From assembly GCF_037975245.1 (NCBI RefSeq), contig NC_092582.1:26715577-26779576 (forward strand): DNA of 64,000 bases, read 5' to 3'. Each line of letters begins with the position of its first letter. Positions within the stretch are counted from its first letter, which is position 1. Made by a program: the position numbers and the translations under genes. Origin of the DNA: Apostichopus japonicus. Lineage: Eukaryota; Echinodermata; Holothuroidea; Aspidochirotida; Stichopodidae. This document shows, piece after piece, positions 51,801 through 58,843 of the stretch. Below the pieces are notes generated by a model that saw nothing but the letters and a program-made list of their open reading frames with translations, had not been told where the DNA came from and ran no database searches.

Positions 51801-53021
51801 GTGGTTCGTTGATTGGCTGACAAAATTAATCATCCAATTATAAAGAAATAAATAAGCTTTTGTAGTGTGAACAATATATCCCCTACCCAAACTCTAACAC
51901 CTCCCCCCCCTCCCCAGATGTAATTGTCTGGTTATGGTACTGTGCTCAATTGTTATACATTTTGAGCAATGGATGGATTTGTCAGTAACAGGTAAGCTGT
52001 TTTTTCTCTTACTGGATATTATTTAATTTTGGTTACGTTTAAGCAACAAAAAATGGGTATAATATCATGACAATTTCAGTTCAAAGCAAAGATTTGCCTA
52101 ATATCTTTGAAACAAGTTCCTCTCATGGTATATAAGTGACTGAAAAGCTTCCATAATTAGCAAGAAGAGAACTGAGTTAATACAAACAACTGTACTACTT
52201 TAAATAAGATCTTTATCTGTTACACACTGTTTTCAAAAGCCAACTGAAGGGCAACATGGTAGGTGTTATGTCATTGAATTCAACAGTCTTTTCTTGTAAG
52301 GGAAACAGTACAGATTGTGGAGGCCTCGTTAGCATAATATTAGATTCCTAAAGAAAAAACAGTTTTGCATTTCTAGTCATTGATTAGTCTCATTTATTGG
52401 AAAAGTATTATCTCCAAATATGGTAAAAAGTTTTATAGATGCACTGCCTAATGACCGGTGTTGCTAATGGTCTTAATTTTATGCAGCTAAAGCAGTCAGC
52501 CATTGTCTTTCATGTTTGTTCTTCTAGATTTGACTTATAAACACTCCACAAACAAATCTGCTTTGGCACGTGTGCAGTTGTTAAAGCAAGATTTTGAGAC
52601 AATGGTCAGATCCCAGGTCCAAAGTAACCTTCCTCATGTTGCTGGGCATGATGCAGTTGCAACAGGAGAGTATTGTAATGTTAACAGCAACAATCACCAT
52701 AGTGGGGATAACATTAACAGCAACAATCACCATAACGAGGATAACTTGCAAGGCAAACCCTCTTTTGCATCTTCAGCCGCTGTGCCATCCCTGTTCAGTG
52801 ATATTCCAGCCCAGACTGTGGCTGTACCATCCATTACAGATGCTCTGCAGTGGGCAGCGTGTGCTAAGGACCCTCATCTCAGCTCCCCTAGCAGGGAATA
52901 TTCAACACCCGCTGAGGCAGCTATAGCAGCTGACCACATCCAGGTTCTGGTCACTGGCAGTATACATTTGGTAGGTGGTGTTATTAAAGTACTGAACCCT
53001 GACCTAGTTCTCCATCAGTGA
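9232..53021 (+). CDS. FPGS: Folylpolyglutamate synthase, 11 coding exons
   Basis: ATP-dependent ligase of the FolC/Mur-ligase family. It adds glutamates to reduced folates, which retains them in the cytosol and mitochondria. Joining 9232-9399, 13165-13296, 16579-16697, 21722-21914, 25110-25274, 27418-27495, 32818-32974, 38651-38782, 39077-39303, 48839-48908 and 52528-53021 gives 1935 bases: 644 codons plus a TGA stop. All introns are GT-AG and every phase matches. Visible motifs are the P-loop GTKGKGS (114-120), SSPH (140-143), EVGIGG (211-216), SLGMDH (234-239), AWHKAGI (251-257, with K254 at the position of the carbamylated lysine), GEHQRVN (310-316), DGAHT (405-409), FCPN near 466 and [11 protein letters not shown] near the C-terminus. 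Human FPGS is 587 residues; the extra length here is mainly in the leader and the linkers of exons 8 and 11. The promoter and any 5' UTR exon were not found. Family assignment is very secure; the first exon is the least certain part. Confidence 0.95.
9577..9708 (+). pseudogene. LINE reverse-transcriptase C-terminal fragment
   Basis: A 43-codon open frame encodes [20 protein letters not shown], a short linker, then [11 protein letters not shown] before TAA. The RAF..AAP.LWNSLP...SFK..LKTHL pattern is the typical C-terminal tail of non-LTR retrotransposon reverse transcriptases (Jockey/CR1-like). Only the 3' end remains, as expected for a 5'-truncated copy. It lies in FPGS intron 1. Confidence 0.8.
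9773..9802. other. Perfect 13-bp stem hairpin followed by a GT microsatellite
   Basis: GGTTCCTTGCTTT pairs with AAAGCAAGGAACC around a 4-base loop. A (GT)n run follows at about 9824-9845. The string CAAGGAACC recurs at about 11279, near the far end of the GGTCA-rich repeat region, so this may mark the edge of one dispersed element (about 9773-11290). Confidence 0.6.
10013..11110 (+). repeat. Diverged repeat rich in AGGTCA half-sites
   Basis: Diverged copies start with CAATTAACTCCCA or a close variant (about 10013, 10672 and 10971), with a shared GTTGATATTTTGGGA block. Many AGGTCA/TGACCT hexamers occur, including AGGTCA-AA-AGGTCA-A-AGGTCA at 10471-10491. It lies in FPGS intron 1. Confidence 0.75.
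11765..12985 (+). repeat. 59-bp minisatellite in FPGS intron 1
   Basis: About 20 copies of a unit with TTGTAGCTACTCAACCATAC and ATTGAAATACTCTATCTACT. Copies are diverged at the left (spacing 58-65) and uniform at 59 bp at the right. Confidence 0.95.
13165..13296 (+). CDS. FPGS: FPGS exon 2
   Basis: The acceptor is ATTTTGCAG and the donor ACA|GTGAGT. The exon has 44 codons in phase 0 on both sides. It encodes the N-terminal helix region ([12 protein letters not shown] onwards) up to the RAGLT just before the P-loop exon. The 21-bp array of intron 2 begins about 90 bases after the donor. Confidence 0.92.
13389..16206 (+). repeat. 21-bp minisatellite in FPGS intron 2
   Basis: About 134 copies of a 21-bp unit, AATGTTTCTACA followed by nine bases such as GGTGCTGTT. 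The unit is a multiple of three, so several frames stay open on both strands for over 1 kb. The resulting heptapeptide polymers are artefacts of the repeat. The array stops about 370 bases before exon 3. Confidence 0.97.
16579..16697 (+). CDS. FPGS: FPGS exon 3 with the P-loop
   Basis: The acceptor is ATCTCTCTAG and the donor ACAG|GTAAAA. It encodes [20 protein letters not shown] and continues to KTGFY. The glycine-rich GTKGKGS is the ATP-binding P-loop of the FolC family. The last codon is split (AG|T, Ser) with exon 4. Confidence 0.95.
16720..18455 (+). repeat. About 32-bp minisatellite in FPGS intron 3
   Basis: About 50 copies contain AATAAAGTAAACAATATAG plus a GGCTGTATG spacer. A break with unrelated sequence lies at about 18045-18160. 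A higher-order block of 219 bp is repeated three times (phase marker GCTGTACGA at 17293, 17512 and 17731). Confidence 0.96.
18460..20725 (+). other. FPGS intron 3, unique part
   Basis: No tandem array or coding exon is recognised. 20585-20645 holds several GGGTACC strings, which resemble strings near 21600-21640 at the far side of the following repeat. Confidence 0.5.
20727..21645. mobile_element. Dispersed repeat, copy 1
   Basis: Closely similar to 47147-47980 (same order and orientation) through TTTTCATGTTCAAATA, CAGGGTTCGCATTAGCC and three internal tandem units of about 120 bp (CCTAACACCACACTAAGTCA ... GTGACGCAGTTATAAGATAT). It ends with CGGGCGGGTACC. No coding capacity is recognised. Confidence 0.8.
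21722..21914 (+). CDS. FPGS: FPGS exon 4 with SSPH and folate-site segment
   Basis: The acceptor is TTCCTCCTCAG and the donor GAAAAA|GTAAGA. After the split Ser it encodes [15 protein letters not shown], a variable segment, then [18 protein letters not shown]. The SSPH and RERIRxNG strings are hallmarks of the family. It ends in phase 0. Confidence 0.95.
22225..24590 (+). repeat. 42-bp minisatellite in FPGS intron 4
   Basis: About 55 copies of GATAGCTGTCAGTGAGGTTT followed by CACCTAATAACAGAACAGAC. Length varies between about 35 and 50, mainly in the CAGAACAGA part. Confidence 0.96.
24851..25080 (+). repeat. 78-bp repeat, nearly 3 copies, before FPGS exon 5
   Basis: CATCAGG markers lie at 24873, 24951 and 25029, spaced 78 bases apart. 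The array ends about 30 bases before the exon 5 acceptor. Confidence 0.92.
25110..25274 (+). CDS. FPGS: FPGS exon 5, central catalytic segment
   Basis: The acceptor is TTCATAG and the donor TGCAAG|GTTAGT. It has 55 codons, phase 0 on both sides. It encodes [18 protein letters not shown], then GITSLGMDH and [12 protein letters not shown]. The Glu, His and Lys in these strings sit at the metal and carbamyl-lysine positions known in bacterial FolC. Confidence 0.96.
25805..27040 (+). repeat. 48/51-bp minisatellite in FPGS intron 5
   Basis: About 25 copies alternate between a 48-bp form (GAAGAGGAGTTGTAACAAA) and a 51-bp form (GAGAATAGCTGTTGTAACAC). Both share ACCAGCTGCATGGCTGTGTT. Both lengths are multiples of three, which explains the long open frames on both strands. 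Confidence 0.96.
27418..27495 (+). CDS. FPGS: FPGS exon 6
   Basis: The acceptor is TTCTACAG and the donor GGT|GTAAGT. It has 26 codons, phase 0 on both sides: [15 protein letters not shown] through DRAKEIG. This matches the family's PAFTVxQPE segment after the central domain. Confidence 0.93.
27955..31197 (+). repeat. 76-bp minisatellite in FPGS intron 6 with a 1.37-kb higher-order duplication
   Basis: About 42 nearly identical 76-bp copies (TCTTCTACTTCAATGCATAT ...). Rare variants recur at a fixed distance: GCCCACAGGAGC at 28381 and 29748, and a GGATCCATATGG variant near 28538 and 29906, each about 1367 bases apart. A block of 18 units has therefore been copied as a whole. Confidence 0.97.
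31245..31500 (+). repeat. 84-bp repeat, 3 copies
   Basis: GTAATGGACGTTGTG markers lie at 31245, 31329 and 31414. The third copy is diverged. It lies in FPGS intron 6. Confidence 0.92.
31857..31980 (+). repeat. 39-bp repeat, about 3 copies
   Basis: AGGTGTT(T)GGGGGAGT followed by CCAAACAGAACAACATTTT, at 31860, 31899 and 31939. It lies in FPGS intron 6. Confidence 0.9.
31981..32808 (+). repeat. 37-bp minisatellite reaching the exon 7 acceptor
   Basis: About 20 copies of GATGGCAATGTGATGATAAT followed by GTGGTGCTATAACTGG. Three longer left-hand units also contain CTGTTTGTCTTTGCTTATGA. The real exon 7 acceptor tract (CTTTTTGTCTTTGCTTTAG) is nearly the same as that string. Confidence 0.95.
32818..32974 (+). 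CDS. FPGS: FPGS exon 7
   Basis: The acceptor is TTTGCTTTAG and the donor CAAG|GTATGT. It encodes [17 protein letters not shown], then [18 protein letters not shown], and ends in phase 1. GEHQRxNA is a conserved FPGS string. Reading through the donor gives an in-frame stop at about 33025. The intron-6 array runs to within about 20 bases of the acceptor. Confidence 0.95.
32975..34130 (+). other. FPGS intron 7, first part
   Basis: An 87-codon open frame at 33373-33636 is not recognised and has no supporting context. The string GAGAAACAAACCCCA at about 33375 is shared with about 40000. No tandem array is present. Confidence 0.45.
34500..34625. mobile_element. Fragment of the element found at 58280-58380
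   Basis: The segment with ATGCATGGAAGATCATGTGA, a GTTCCAGGGTGGTACC string and CAGTTCGAGAATTGT closely follows 58295-58375. It is therefore a dispersed copy of the inverted-repeat element there. Confidence 0.6.
36385..36870 (+). repeat. About 61-bp repeat, 8 copies
   Basis: Units carry CACCTGGAGACAACCACACA, GGTACTGAACCAATGG and TGTGCTGGCCAAGC. Unit length varies (58-61) and is not a multiple of three. It sits inside an exon-like segment of the decayed gene, whose frame is lost across it. Confidence 0.92.
37560..38010. repeat. Diverged direct repeat pair
   Basis: About 37577-37690 and 37880-38005 share the order GATTCAT..TT, CAACA.AGAACTT, ACTATCAA and GATAACTGGTCAT.AAGAAAA. No coding sequence is recognised. 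Confidence 0.6.
38030..38117 (-). mobile_element. Short MITE of the TGTAACGGCTT family
   Basis: TGTAACGGCTTGCCC at the left is inverted at the right as GGGGAAGCCGTTACA. The interior (GCGCGCTACACGTTCGTTCA) matches the inverse of the MITE pair at 2124-2456, with a shorter interior. Confidence 0.7.
38651..38782 (+). CDS. FPGS: FPGS exon 8, variable linker with a basic NLS-like motif
   Basis: The acceptor is TTTATATAG and the donor ACAG|GTAGAG, phase 1 on both sides. It encodes [20 protein letters not shown] and continues to LPESFITG. The end joins the family's GLR...W.GR segment in exon 9. The first part is a poorly conserved, charged linker. It contains AKRVKLD, the core of the c-Myc nuclear localisation signal. 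Confidence 0.88.
39077..39303 (+). CDS. FPGS: FPGS exon 9 with the DGAHT motif
   Basis: The acceptor is CATCTCTGTTAAG and the donor ATG|GTGAGA. It encodes [34 protein letters not shown] and [26 protein letters not shown] is the C-terminal domain signature of FPGS. It starts in phase 1 and ends in phase 0. Its last 88 bases, with 46 bases of intron, are repeated in tandem immediately downstream. Confidence 0.95.
39350..39483 (+). repeat. Tandem copy of the 3' end of FPGS exon 9 and its donor
   Basis: A 134-bp unit at 39216-39349 is repeated at 39350-39483 with only a few differences. The second copy keeps the coding frame and the donor ATG|GTGAGA (39437/39438). Its junction supplies an AG after TTGTTAAC. 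A possible exon at 39354-39437 is 84 bases, 28 codons in phase 0, so including it would keep the reading frame. The pyrimidine tract before the AG is poor, so use as an exon is uncertain. Confidence 0.85.
39890..41375. mobile_element. Element bounded by inverted GGGACGCAA clusters
   Basis: 39911-39990 and 41300-41362 hold clusters of GGGACGCAA and TTGCGTCCC on both strands. Between them is about 1.3 kb of AT-rich DNA without a recognised gene. At 41145-41170 a GGCGCCCCGGCCGCCCCTG string looks like the end of another element. The exact boundaries and target duplications are not clear. Confidence 0.5.
41470..42172 (+). repeat. 41-bp minisatellite in FPGS intron 9
   Basis: About 17 highly uniform copies of CACACAGTATCCCAACACTG followed by ACTTCACTTCTCTACAACCCT (41 bases). 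Confidence 0.96.
42425..44577 (+). repeat. 157-bp tandem repeat in FPGS intron 9
   Basis: Nearly 14 copies start TGTGCAGAGGCAGTAGTATG (42425, 42582, 42739 and so on). Two variants alternate in blocks: CATGGTCAGGGTGAGTCTTC and CATGGTCAGGTTCAGTCTTC. Every unit also contains TTTACTTATTTTACCAG. The first variant resembles a 5' splice site and the second string a 3' splice site. Confidence 0.97.
44580..45764 (+). other. FPGS intron 9, unique part
   Basis: AT-rich DNA with no coding segment, array or transposon end that I recognise. Confidence 0.5.
45771..45899 (+). repeat. 46-bp repeat, about 3 copies
   Basis: CATTCCCTCAATTCCAACTT markers lie at 45771, 45817 and 45863. The third copy is cut by the insertion of the hAT element that starts at 45900. 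Confidence 0.92.
45900..48715. mobile_element. hAT-type element in FPGS intron 9 with exact 8-bp TSD
   Basis: The ends CAGGGTCTTAGC and GCTAAGACCCTG are inverted. The flanks carry an exact GCCCCACC (45892-45899 and 48716-48723). It is 2816 bp, with no intact transposase recognised. It contains the dispersed repeat copy at 47147-47980. Its right end lies about 120 bases before the exon 10 acceptor. Confidence 0.88.
47147..47980. mobile_element. Dispersed repeat, copy 2
   Basis: The second copy of the 20727-21645 element, including three diverged internal units with GACGCAGTTA(A)TAAGATAT. It ends CGGGCGGGTACC. It is nested in the hAT element 45900-48715. Confidence 0.8.
48839..48908 (+). CDS. 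FPGS: FPGS exon 10
   Basis: The acceptor is ATCCCATTTAG and the donor CCAG|GTAATG. It encodes [20 protein letters not shown], matching the family's CQFDYAVFCPN. It enters in phase 0 and leaves in phase 1. The acceptor lies only about 120 bases after the end of a hAT insertion. Confidence 0.94.
49290..49830 (+). repeat. Diverged about 120-bp repeat
   Basis: Four or so degenerate units share GAGGTCAAA, CATTT..AGCTC, ..AAACATTTAA and GAATCTCATAT.ATGTGGATGC. It lies in FPGS intron 10. Confidence 0.6.
50085..51815 (+). repeat. 75-bp minisatellite in FPGS intron 10
   Basis: About 22 copies of GGGTTATCAGTTATCAGAGT, then GATTGATAATATTTCCTATT and AATAAGGGAATGTCTGAGTG. A minority variant has GTATGATTACATTTCC. 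The centre is nearly identical; the edges are diverged. Confidence 0.96.
51816..52527 (+). other. FPGS intron 10, 3' part
   Basis: A unique stretch with a C-rich run near 51901-51916. No exon other than exon 11 at its end is recognised. Confidence 0.5.
52528..53021 (+). CDS. FPGS: FPGS exon 11, C-terminus and stop
   Basis: The acceptor is TTGTTCTTCTAG. It encodes [13 protein letters not shown], a long low-complexity linker, [15 protein letters not shown], and the C-terminal [19 protein letters not shown], ending LHQ-TGA. The LVTGSxHLVGG string is the family's C-terminal signature. The linker contains an in-frame 33-bp tandem duplication at 52681-52746 (NSNNHH repeated). No AATAAA was noticed in the following 3 kb of repeats. 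Confidence 0.96.
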
Positions 53022-53139
53022 TCTGGTAACCCTGGAAACCATCTTTGACCTTGGTAACCCTGGAAACCATCTTTGACCTTGATAACCTTGGTGACCATGA
53101 AAACTTACTAAACATTTCTAAGATATTGAATGATGTGCA

Positions 53140-54630
53140 TGCTCTGTGGTGGTTTATTGTTCTAGATAATCACTAGGCTGTACATTGGTATTTAATATAG
53201 TAACATGTACATGTCGTGTATCTAGTCATATGGATAATACCAATCATTTCTAGAAGTCACATCTTTCTCTCTATGACACCTTATGTAAAACTCAATTATG
53301 TTTATTGTTCTAGATAATCACTAGGCTGTACATTGGTATTTAATATAGTAACATGTACATGTCGTGTATCTAGTCATATGGATAATACCAATCATTTCTA
53401 GAAGTCACATCTTTCTCTCTATGACACCTTATGTAAAACTCAATTATGTTTATTGTGCTAGATAATCACCAGGCTGTACATTGGTATTTAATATAGTAAC
53501 ATGTACATGTCGTGTATCTAGTCATATGGATAATACCAATCATTTCTAGAAGTCACATCTTTCTCTCTATGACACCTTATGTAAAACTCAATTATGTTTA
53601 TTGTGTAGATAATCACTAGGCTGTACATTGGTATTTAATATAGTAACATGTACATGTCGTGTATCTAGTCATATGGATAATACCAATCATTTCTAGAAGT
53701 CACATCTTTCTCTCTATGACACCTTATGTAAAACTCAATTATGTTTATTGTGTAGATAATCACTAGGCTGTACATTGGTATTTAATATAGTAACATGTAC
53801 ATGTCGTGTATCTAGTCATATGGATAATACCAATCATTTCTAGAAGTCACATCTTTCTCTCTATGACACCTTATGTAAAACTCAATTATGTTTATTGTTC
53901 TAGATAATCACTAGGCTGTACATTGGTATTTAATATAGTAACATGTACATGTCGTGTATCTAGTCATATGGATAATACCAATCATTTCTAGAAGTCACAT
54001 CTTTCTCTCTATGACACCTTATGTAAAACTCAATTATGTTTATTGTGTAGATAATCACCAGGCTGTACATTGGTATTTAATATAGTAACATGTACATGTC
54101 GTGTATCTAGTCATATGGATAATACCAATCATTTCTAGAAGTCACATCTTTCTCTCTATGACACCTTATGTAAAACTCAATTATGTTTATTGTTCTAGAT
54201 AATCACTAGGCTGTACATTGGTATTTAATATAGTAACATGTACATGTCGTGTATCTAGTCATATGGATAATACCAATCATTTCTAGAAGTCACATCTTTC
54301 TCTCTATGACACCTTATGTAAAACTCAATTATGTTTATTGTGTAGATAATCACCAGGCTGTACATTGGTATTTAATATAGTAACATGTACATGTCGTGTA
54401 TCTAGTCATATGGATAATACCAATCATTTCTAGAAGTCACATCTTTCTCTCTATGACACCTTATGTAAAACTCAATTATGTTTATTGTGTTAGATAATCA
54501 CTAGGCTGTACATTGGTATTTAATATAGTAACATGTACATGTCGTGTATCTAGTCATATGGATAATACCAATCATTTCTAGAAGTCACATCTTTCTCTCT
54601 ATGACACCTTATGTAAAACTCAATTATTTG
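53140..54630 (+). repeat. 148-bp tandem repeat after the FPGS stop codon
   Basis: About 10 copies (145-148 bp) of TACATTGGTATTTAATATAG through CACCTTATGTAAAACTCAAT. Copies are almost identical except at the junction TTGTTCTAGATAA / TTGTGTAGATAA / TTGTGCTAGATAA and at CACTAGG / CACCAGG. It begins about 120 bases after the stop, so it may be in the 3' UTR. Confidence 0.97.
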
Positions 54631-54904
54631 GATTATGGTAGTTGGAATTATTTCAACTCAGGTTTTGAATCATCTCTATGGAAACACCATTCAGATTATG
54701 TCAGTAGAGTAAGTGGAGAGCTATAGGTACTGTTCAAAATCGGATAACTTGGACAAGATTGAGGCCTCTGCTTCAAAGCATCATGCTTTCATGTTTGAAC
54801 TAAATGTGTTAAGCAATTCCATTACATACATATATATTTATATTACCATAAACTACTACAACAAGTTACTTTTATTGTTTCATGAAGTGTAATGTTATTG
54901 TTGA

Positions 54905-56475
54905 GTTCAACTGTATGATAAAGGAATAATACAGGAATCAACATGGTTAGAGAGTAATGTATGCTGACATCAGCTGTTAAATATCAAAGGATACTGCAAC
55001 CTACAGCATTAGAGTGTGATATGTCTTAACTTCAACTATGTGATCAAGGAATAATACAGGAATCAACATGGTTAGAGAGTAATGTATGCTGACATCAGCT
55101 GTTAAATATCAAAGGATACTGCAACCTACAGCATAAGAGTGTAATATGTGTTAACTTCAACTATGTGATCAAGGAATGGTACAGGAATGAACATGGTTAG
55201 AGAGTAATGTATGCTGACATCAGCTGTTTAATATCAAAGGATACTGTAACCTAAAGCATTATAGTGTGATATGTGTTAACTTCAACTATGTGATCAAGGG
55301 ATGGTACAGGAATCAACATGGTTAGAGAGTAATGTATGCTGACATCAGCTGTTAAATATCAAAGGATACAGCAACCTACAGCATTAGAGTGTGATATGTG
55401 TTAACTTCAACTATGTGATCAAGGAATTATACAGGAATCAACATGGTTAGAGAGTAATGTATGCTGACATCAGCTGTTAAATATCAAAGGATACAGCAAC
55501 CTACAGCATTATAGTGTGATATGTGTTAACTTCAACTATGTGATCAAGGAATGGTACAGGAATCAACATGATTAGAGAGTAATGTATGCTGTCATCAGCT
55601 GTTAAATATCAAAGGATACTGCAACCTACAGCATTAGAGTGTGATATGTGTTAATTTCAACTATGTGATCAAGGGACGGTACAGGAATCAACATGGTTAG
55701 AGAGTAATGTATGCTGACATCAGCTGTTAAATATCAAAGGATACTGCAACCTACAGCATTAGAGTGTGATATGTGTTAACTTCAACTATGTGATCAAGGA
55801 ATGGTACAGGAATCAACATGATTAGAGAGTAATGTATGCTGTCATCAGCTGTTAAATATCAAAGGATACTGCAACCTACAGCATTAGAGTGTGATATGTG
55901 TTAACTTCAACTATGTGATCAAGGGATGGTACAGGAATCAACATGGTTAGAGAGTAATGTATGCTGACATCAGCTGTTTAATATCAAAGGATACAGCAAC
56001 CTACAGCATTATAGTGTGATATGTGTTAACTTCAACTATGTGATCAAGGGATGGTACAGGAATCAACATGGTTAGAGAGTAATGTATGCTGACATCAGCT
56101 GTTAAATATCAAAGGATACAGCAACCTACAGCATTAGAGTGTGATATGTGTTAACTTCAACTACGTGATCAAGGAATGGTACAGGAATCAACATGGTTAG
56201 AGAGTAATGTATGCTGACATCAGCTGTTAAATATCAAAGGATACTGCAACCTACAGCATAAGAGTGTAATATGTGTTAACTTCAACTATGTGATCAAGGA
56301 ATGGTACAGGAATCAACATGATTAGAGAGTAATGTATGCTGTCATCAGCTGTTTAATATCAAAGGATACTGCAACCTACAGCATTAGAGTGTGATATGTG
56401 TTAACTTCAACTATGTGATCAAGGAATGGTACAGGAATCAACATGGTTAGAGAGTAATGTATGCTGATATTAGCT
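54905..56475 (+). repeat. 125-bp tandem repeat downstream of FPGS
   Basis: About 12.5 copies of TTAACTTCAACTATGTGATC, then ACATGGTTAGAGAGTAATGT and GCTGACATCAGCTGTTAAAT. Markers lie at 55026, 55151, 55276 and 55401, exactly 125 apart. Confidence 0.97.
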
Positions 56476-57480
56476 GTAGTAAAGGTGTTGTTAAGAAAGA
56501 CTAAAATGAGATAACCTCTTCCTCTCTTGGAATTACGTATTTTAAAGTTTTTTCTCTCACAATGTTTATTTGTAGTTCTTCACTGCTTTATATCATTAAT
56601 TAATCATAATTCAATCAGTACTTTGATCATAAATATGTAATCTTATGTCTACCATATTTCATGTGAAGAGAGGATTAAGAGGCCATACATGCTGGTATTT
56701 CATGTGTGGGCTGGATCCAATGGGCAGCCTATTGACAACCTTTGCTGTAGGTCTTCAGTGTCTTATCATTTAGTCATTAAACCATCATGATATTATTAAT
56801 CATGTATCATTGTTTCTTTAAAAAGGTATATGGGCCTAACACCTATCATTATTTGATGATAAATGTATCATTGTTTTGTCATATTTCGACATTTCATGTG
56901 AAACCCTTCATTCTTGAATTTGCAGAGATGATTTAGATTGTAACCTTTACCCTCCATTACTCTTTCATCCTTGTCCTGTACTCATTAACCTTCCATTGTT
57001 TTGTAATTCCAAGAGATGCATGTCTCTGGCTCTGGTGGTAATATATACACAAGTGGTCATGTTTATGTCATATTCGAAATATATTCCTTGAGATGTTGAA
57101 ATTATTACTTCTGTCAGCTGTTATGAAGGCAGAGATCAATTGAGATGTCAAATCATATCCTGATGAATGTCCACAGTACATTGTAGTAGCATGTTGACCA
57201 GTGTGGAACAACAGATAGGCAAGATATGTAGCCAATGGTTTTTATTTTGTAACGTTGATTTGTTGCATTTTCGACAACCTGTTTGCTTTTGTTTAACCCC
57301 TCATGAGTAAATCCATGGCTATGCATATAACAGGTTTGTAGTGTTTCTGCTCCAATGGTCTCATGAATATCTCACATTTGAGTTTCAAATCTGAGGTATA
57401 TAAAATCAGTAATACAGAAGGACAATTGAATTTTATGTACGTATGTTGTTTGTCATGTTGCAACATTAAAATGCTGTTAA
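56476..57480. other. Stretch with no recognised feature
   Basis: AT-rich DNA without tandem arrays, transposon ends or coding pattern that I can support. Confidence 0.5.
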
Positions 57481-57519
57481 TTGAAGTTTTTTATCAAAAA
57501 TCTTTCCTTATCCAATATC

Positions 57520-57677
57520 AAAATCGGACAAAATCATAAGGCCCTTATGAAATTGGCGATTTTTGGCCAAAAATGAAAGTTCTCAAACCTCTCTCAGACT
57601 ACGTAGAAGGGACTCCCAGCACCCAGTAGCACTTCTCTCGAGTCAAAAGTGGCATTCGACGAAGTTTTAGTCATTTA
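57520..57677 (+). repeat. Partial unit of the 320-bp satellite, left of the insertion stack
   Basis: It runs from AAAATCGGACAAAATCATAA to AGTTTTAGTCATTTA and matches the 3' half of the units at 62712-64000. It is cut at CATTTA by the SINE. Confidence 0.9.
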
Positions 57678-57929
57678 CGGAGTGTTAGCTCAGTGGTTAA
57701 CACCGGTGCCTTTCAATCATAAGGTCCCCGGTTCGAGTCACTCCCAGATTAATGTATGTCGTCCAGTTACAGAGTTGTTGACAATTAACAATTCATAATC
57801 ATGGACGTTAAATATGAATGTAAGAGACTGACTTCGGTCAGCTTGCGGCTTTTATAAGCCAATGAGGCTTCTTCGCGAGTTCCTGCTTGCAGGAGGATCT
57901 AATATACATACATACATACATACATACAT
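57678..57929 (+). mobile_element. tRNA-derived SINE with TACA tail
   Basis: The head is tRNA-like: GGAGTG at 57679 pairs with CACTCC at 57739-57744. The A box TAGCTCAGTGG is at 57686-57696 and the B box GGTTCGAGTCA at 57730-57740. A body of about 170 bases follows (GACTTCGGTCAGC ... CTTGCAGGAGGATC), then a (TACA)n tail from about 57904. The tail resumes at 62693-62711, after a large insertion, and is followed by CATTTA. CATTTA also precedes the SINE (57672-57677), so it is the probable target duplication. Confidence 0.88.
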
Positions 57930-58843
57930 GGGCGGCGATCCTGGGGGGATGGGGGAATATATCCCCCCATGAAAATGGGTGGAGGGGATGTAATACACCA
58001 TATCCCCCCCACCAAATGCCAGGGATAAGAATATTTTCATGCCTACATTTATGCATCATCGAGAATGTACGGGTCTTTTTTAGCTTCATTTCTCGCCTAC
58101 CATAAACGCAGTGCGATCTTTTCAAATAAAGCGTCTTTATAAAGCAAGAATAGTTGACTGTAGGCTTCATTGGCCCTATAACAACAAAATGTATTATTGC
58201 GCCCACGGTATTGATGTAGTACATATATGCACCCTCATAGTATTCATATCATCGAGGTAAATGAATCTGTAGGATTCATGTCAATTGGGCGCGCGTACCA
58301 TGCATGGAGGGTCATGTGATGTGTTCCAGGATGGTACCAAACTGATATTTCTCTGTAGCAGTTCGAGAATAGTGTTAGTGACTTGGTGAAAGATTTGCAC
58401 CAAGACGGATCGGACATGGGAACTAAAGGCGTAAGAAGGTACTGGTACTTCAGGCCTACGAAATAGTGCTAATATGCTAACGTTAGACATGCTGGCACAG
58501 AACAAGTACAGATACATTGTTCATTACTATGGTACAGATACATTGGGCTTGCAGCGGGAAATGTCGATGTCTGAATTGTATTTCAAGGGTGAGCGTTTGG
58601 TGCTGTGGGGAAAAGTTTAGTTCAGTGCAACCACGGAATTCTCCATGGAACAGAGCCTAATGCTGCTCAGCCGGAATATAGCTATCACGTTAGGCTACAG
58701 ACACGGTTATTGCTAGGTAACGGGTGTCGTCTGCTGCTCTAAGCACGCATACGCATTTACGTACTAGTTGGGTGAAATCATCATGCGTAATGGGGAGAGT
58801 AAAATATTAGTACCGCCCTGGAACACATCACATGACCCTATAT

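Noticed and set aside
57679-57745. Possible functional tRNA gene
   Set aside because: A and B boxes and an acceptor-like stem are present, but the T arm lacks its 3' strand and a SINE body with a TACA tail follows. It is a tRNA-derived SINE head.
57838-58224. 128-codon minus-strand frame and the similar 182-codon plus-strand frame at 61514-62062
   Set aside because: They share sequence because they lie in two inverted copies of one non-autonomous element. The frames cross element ends and show no domain.
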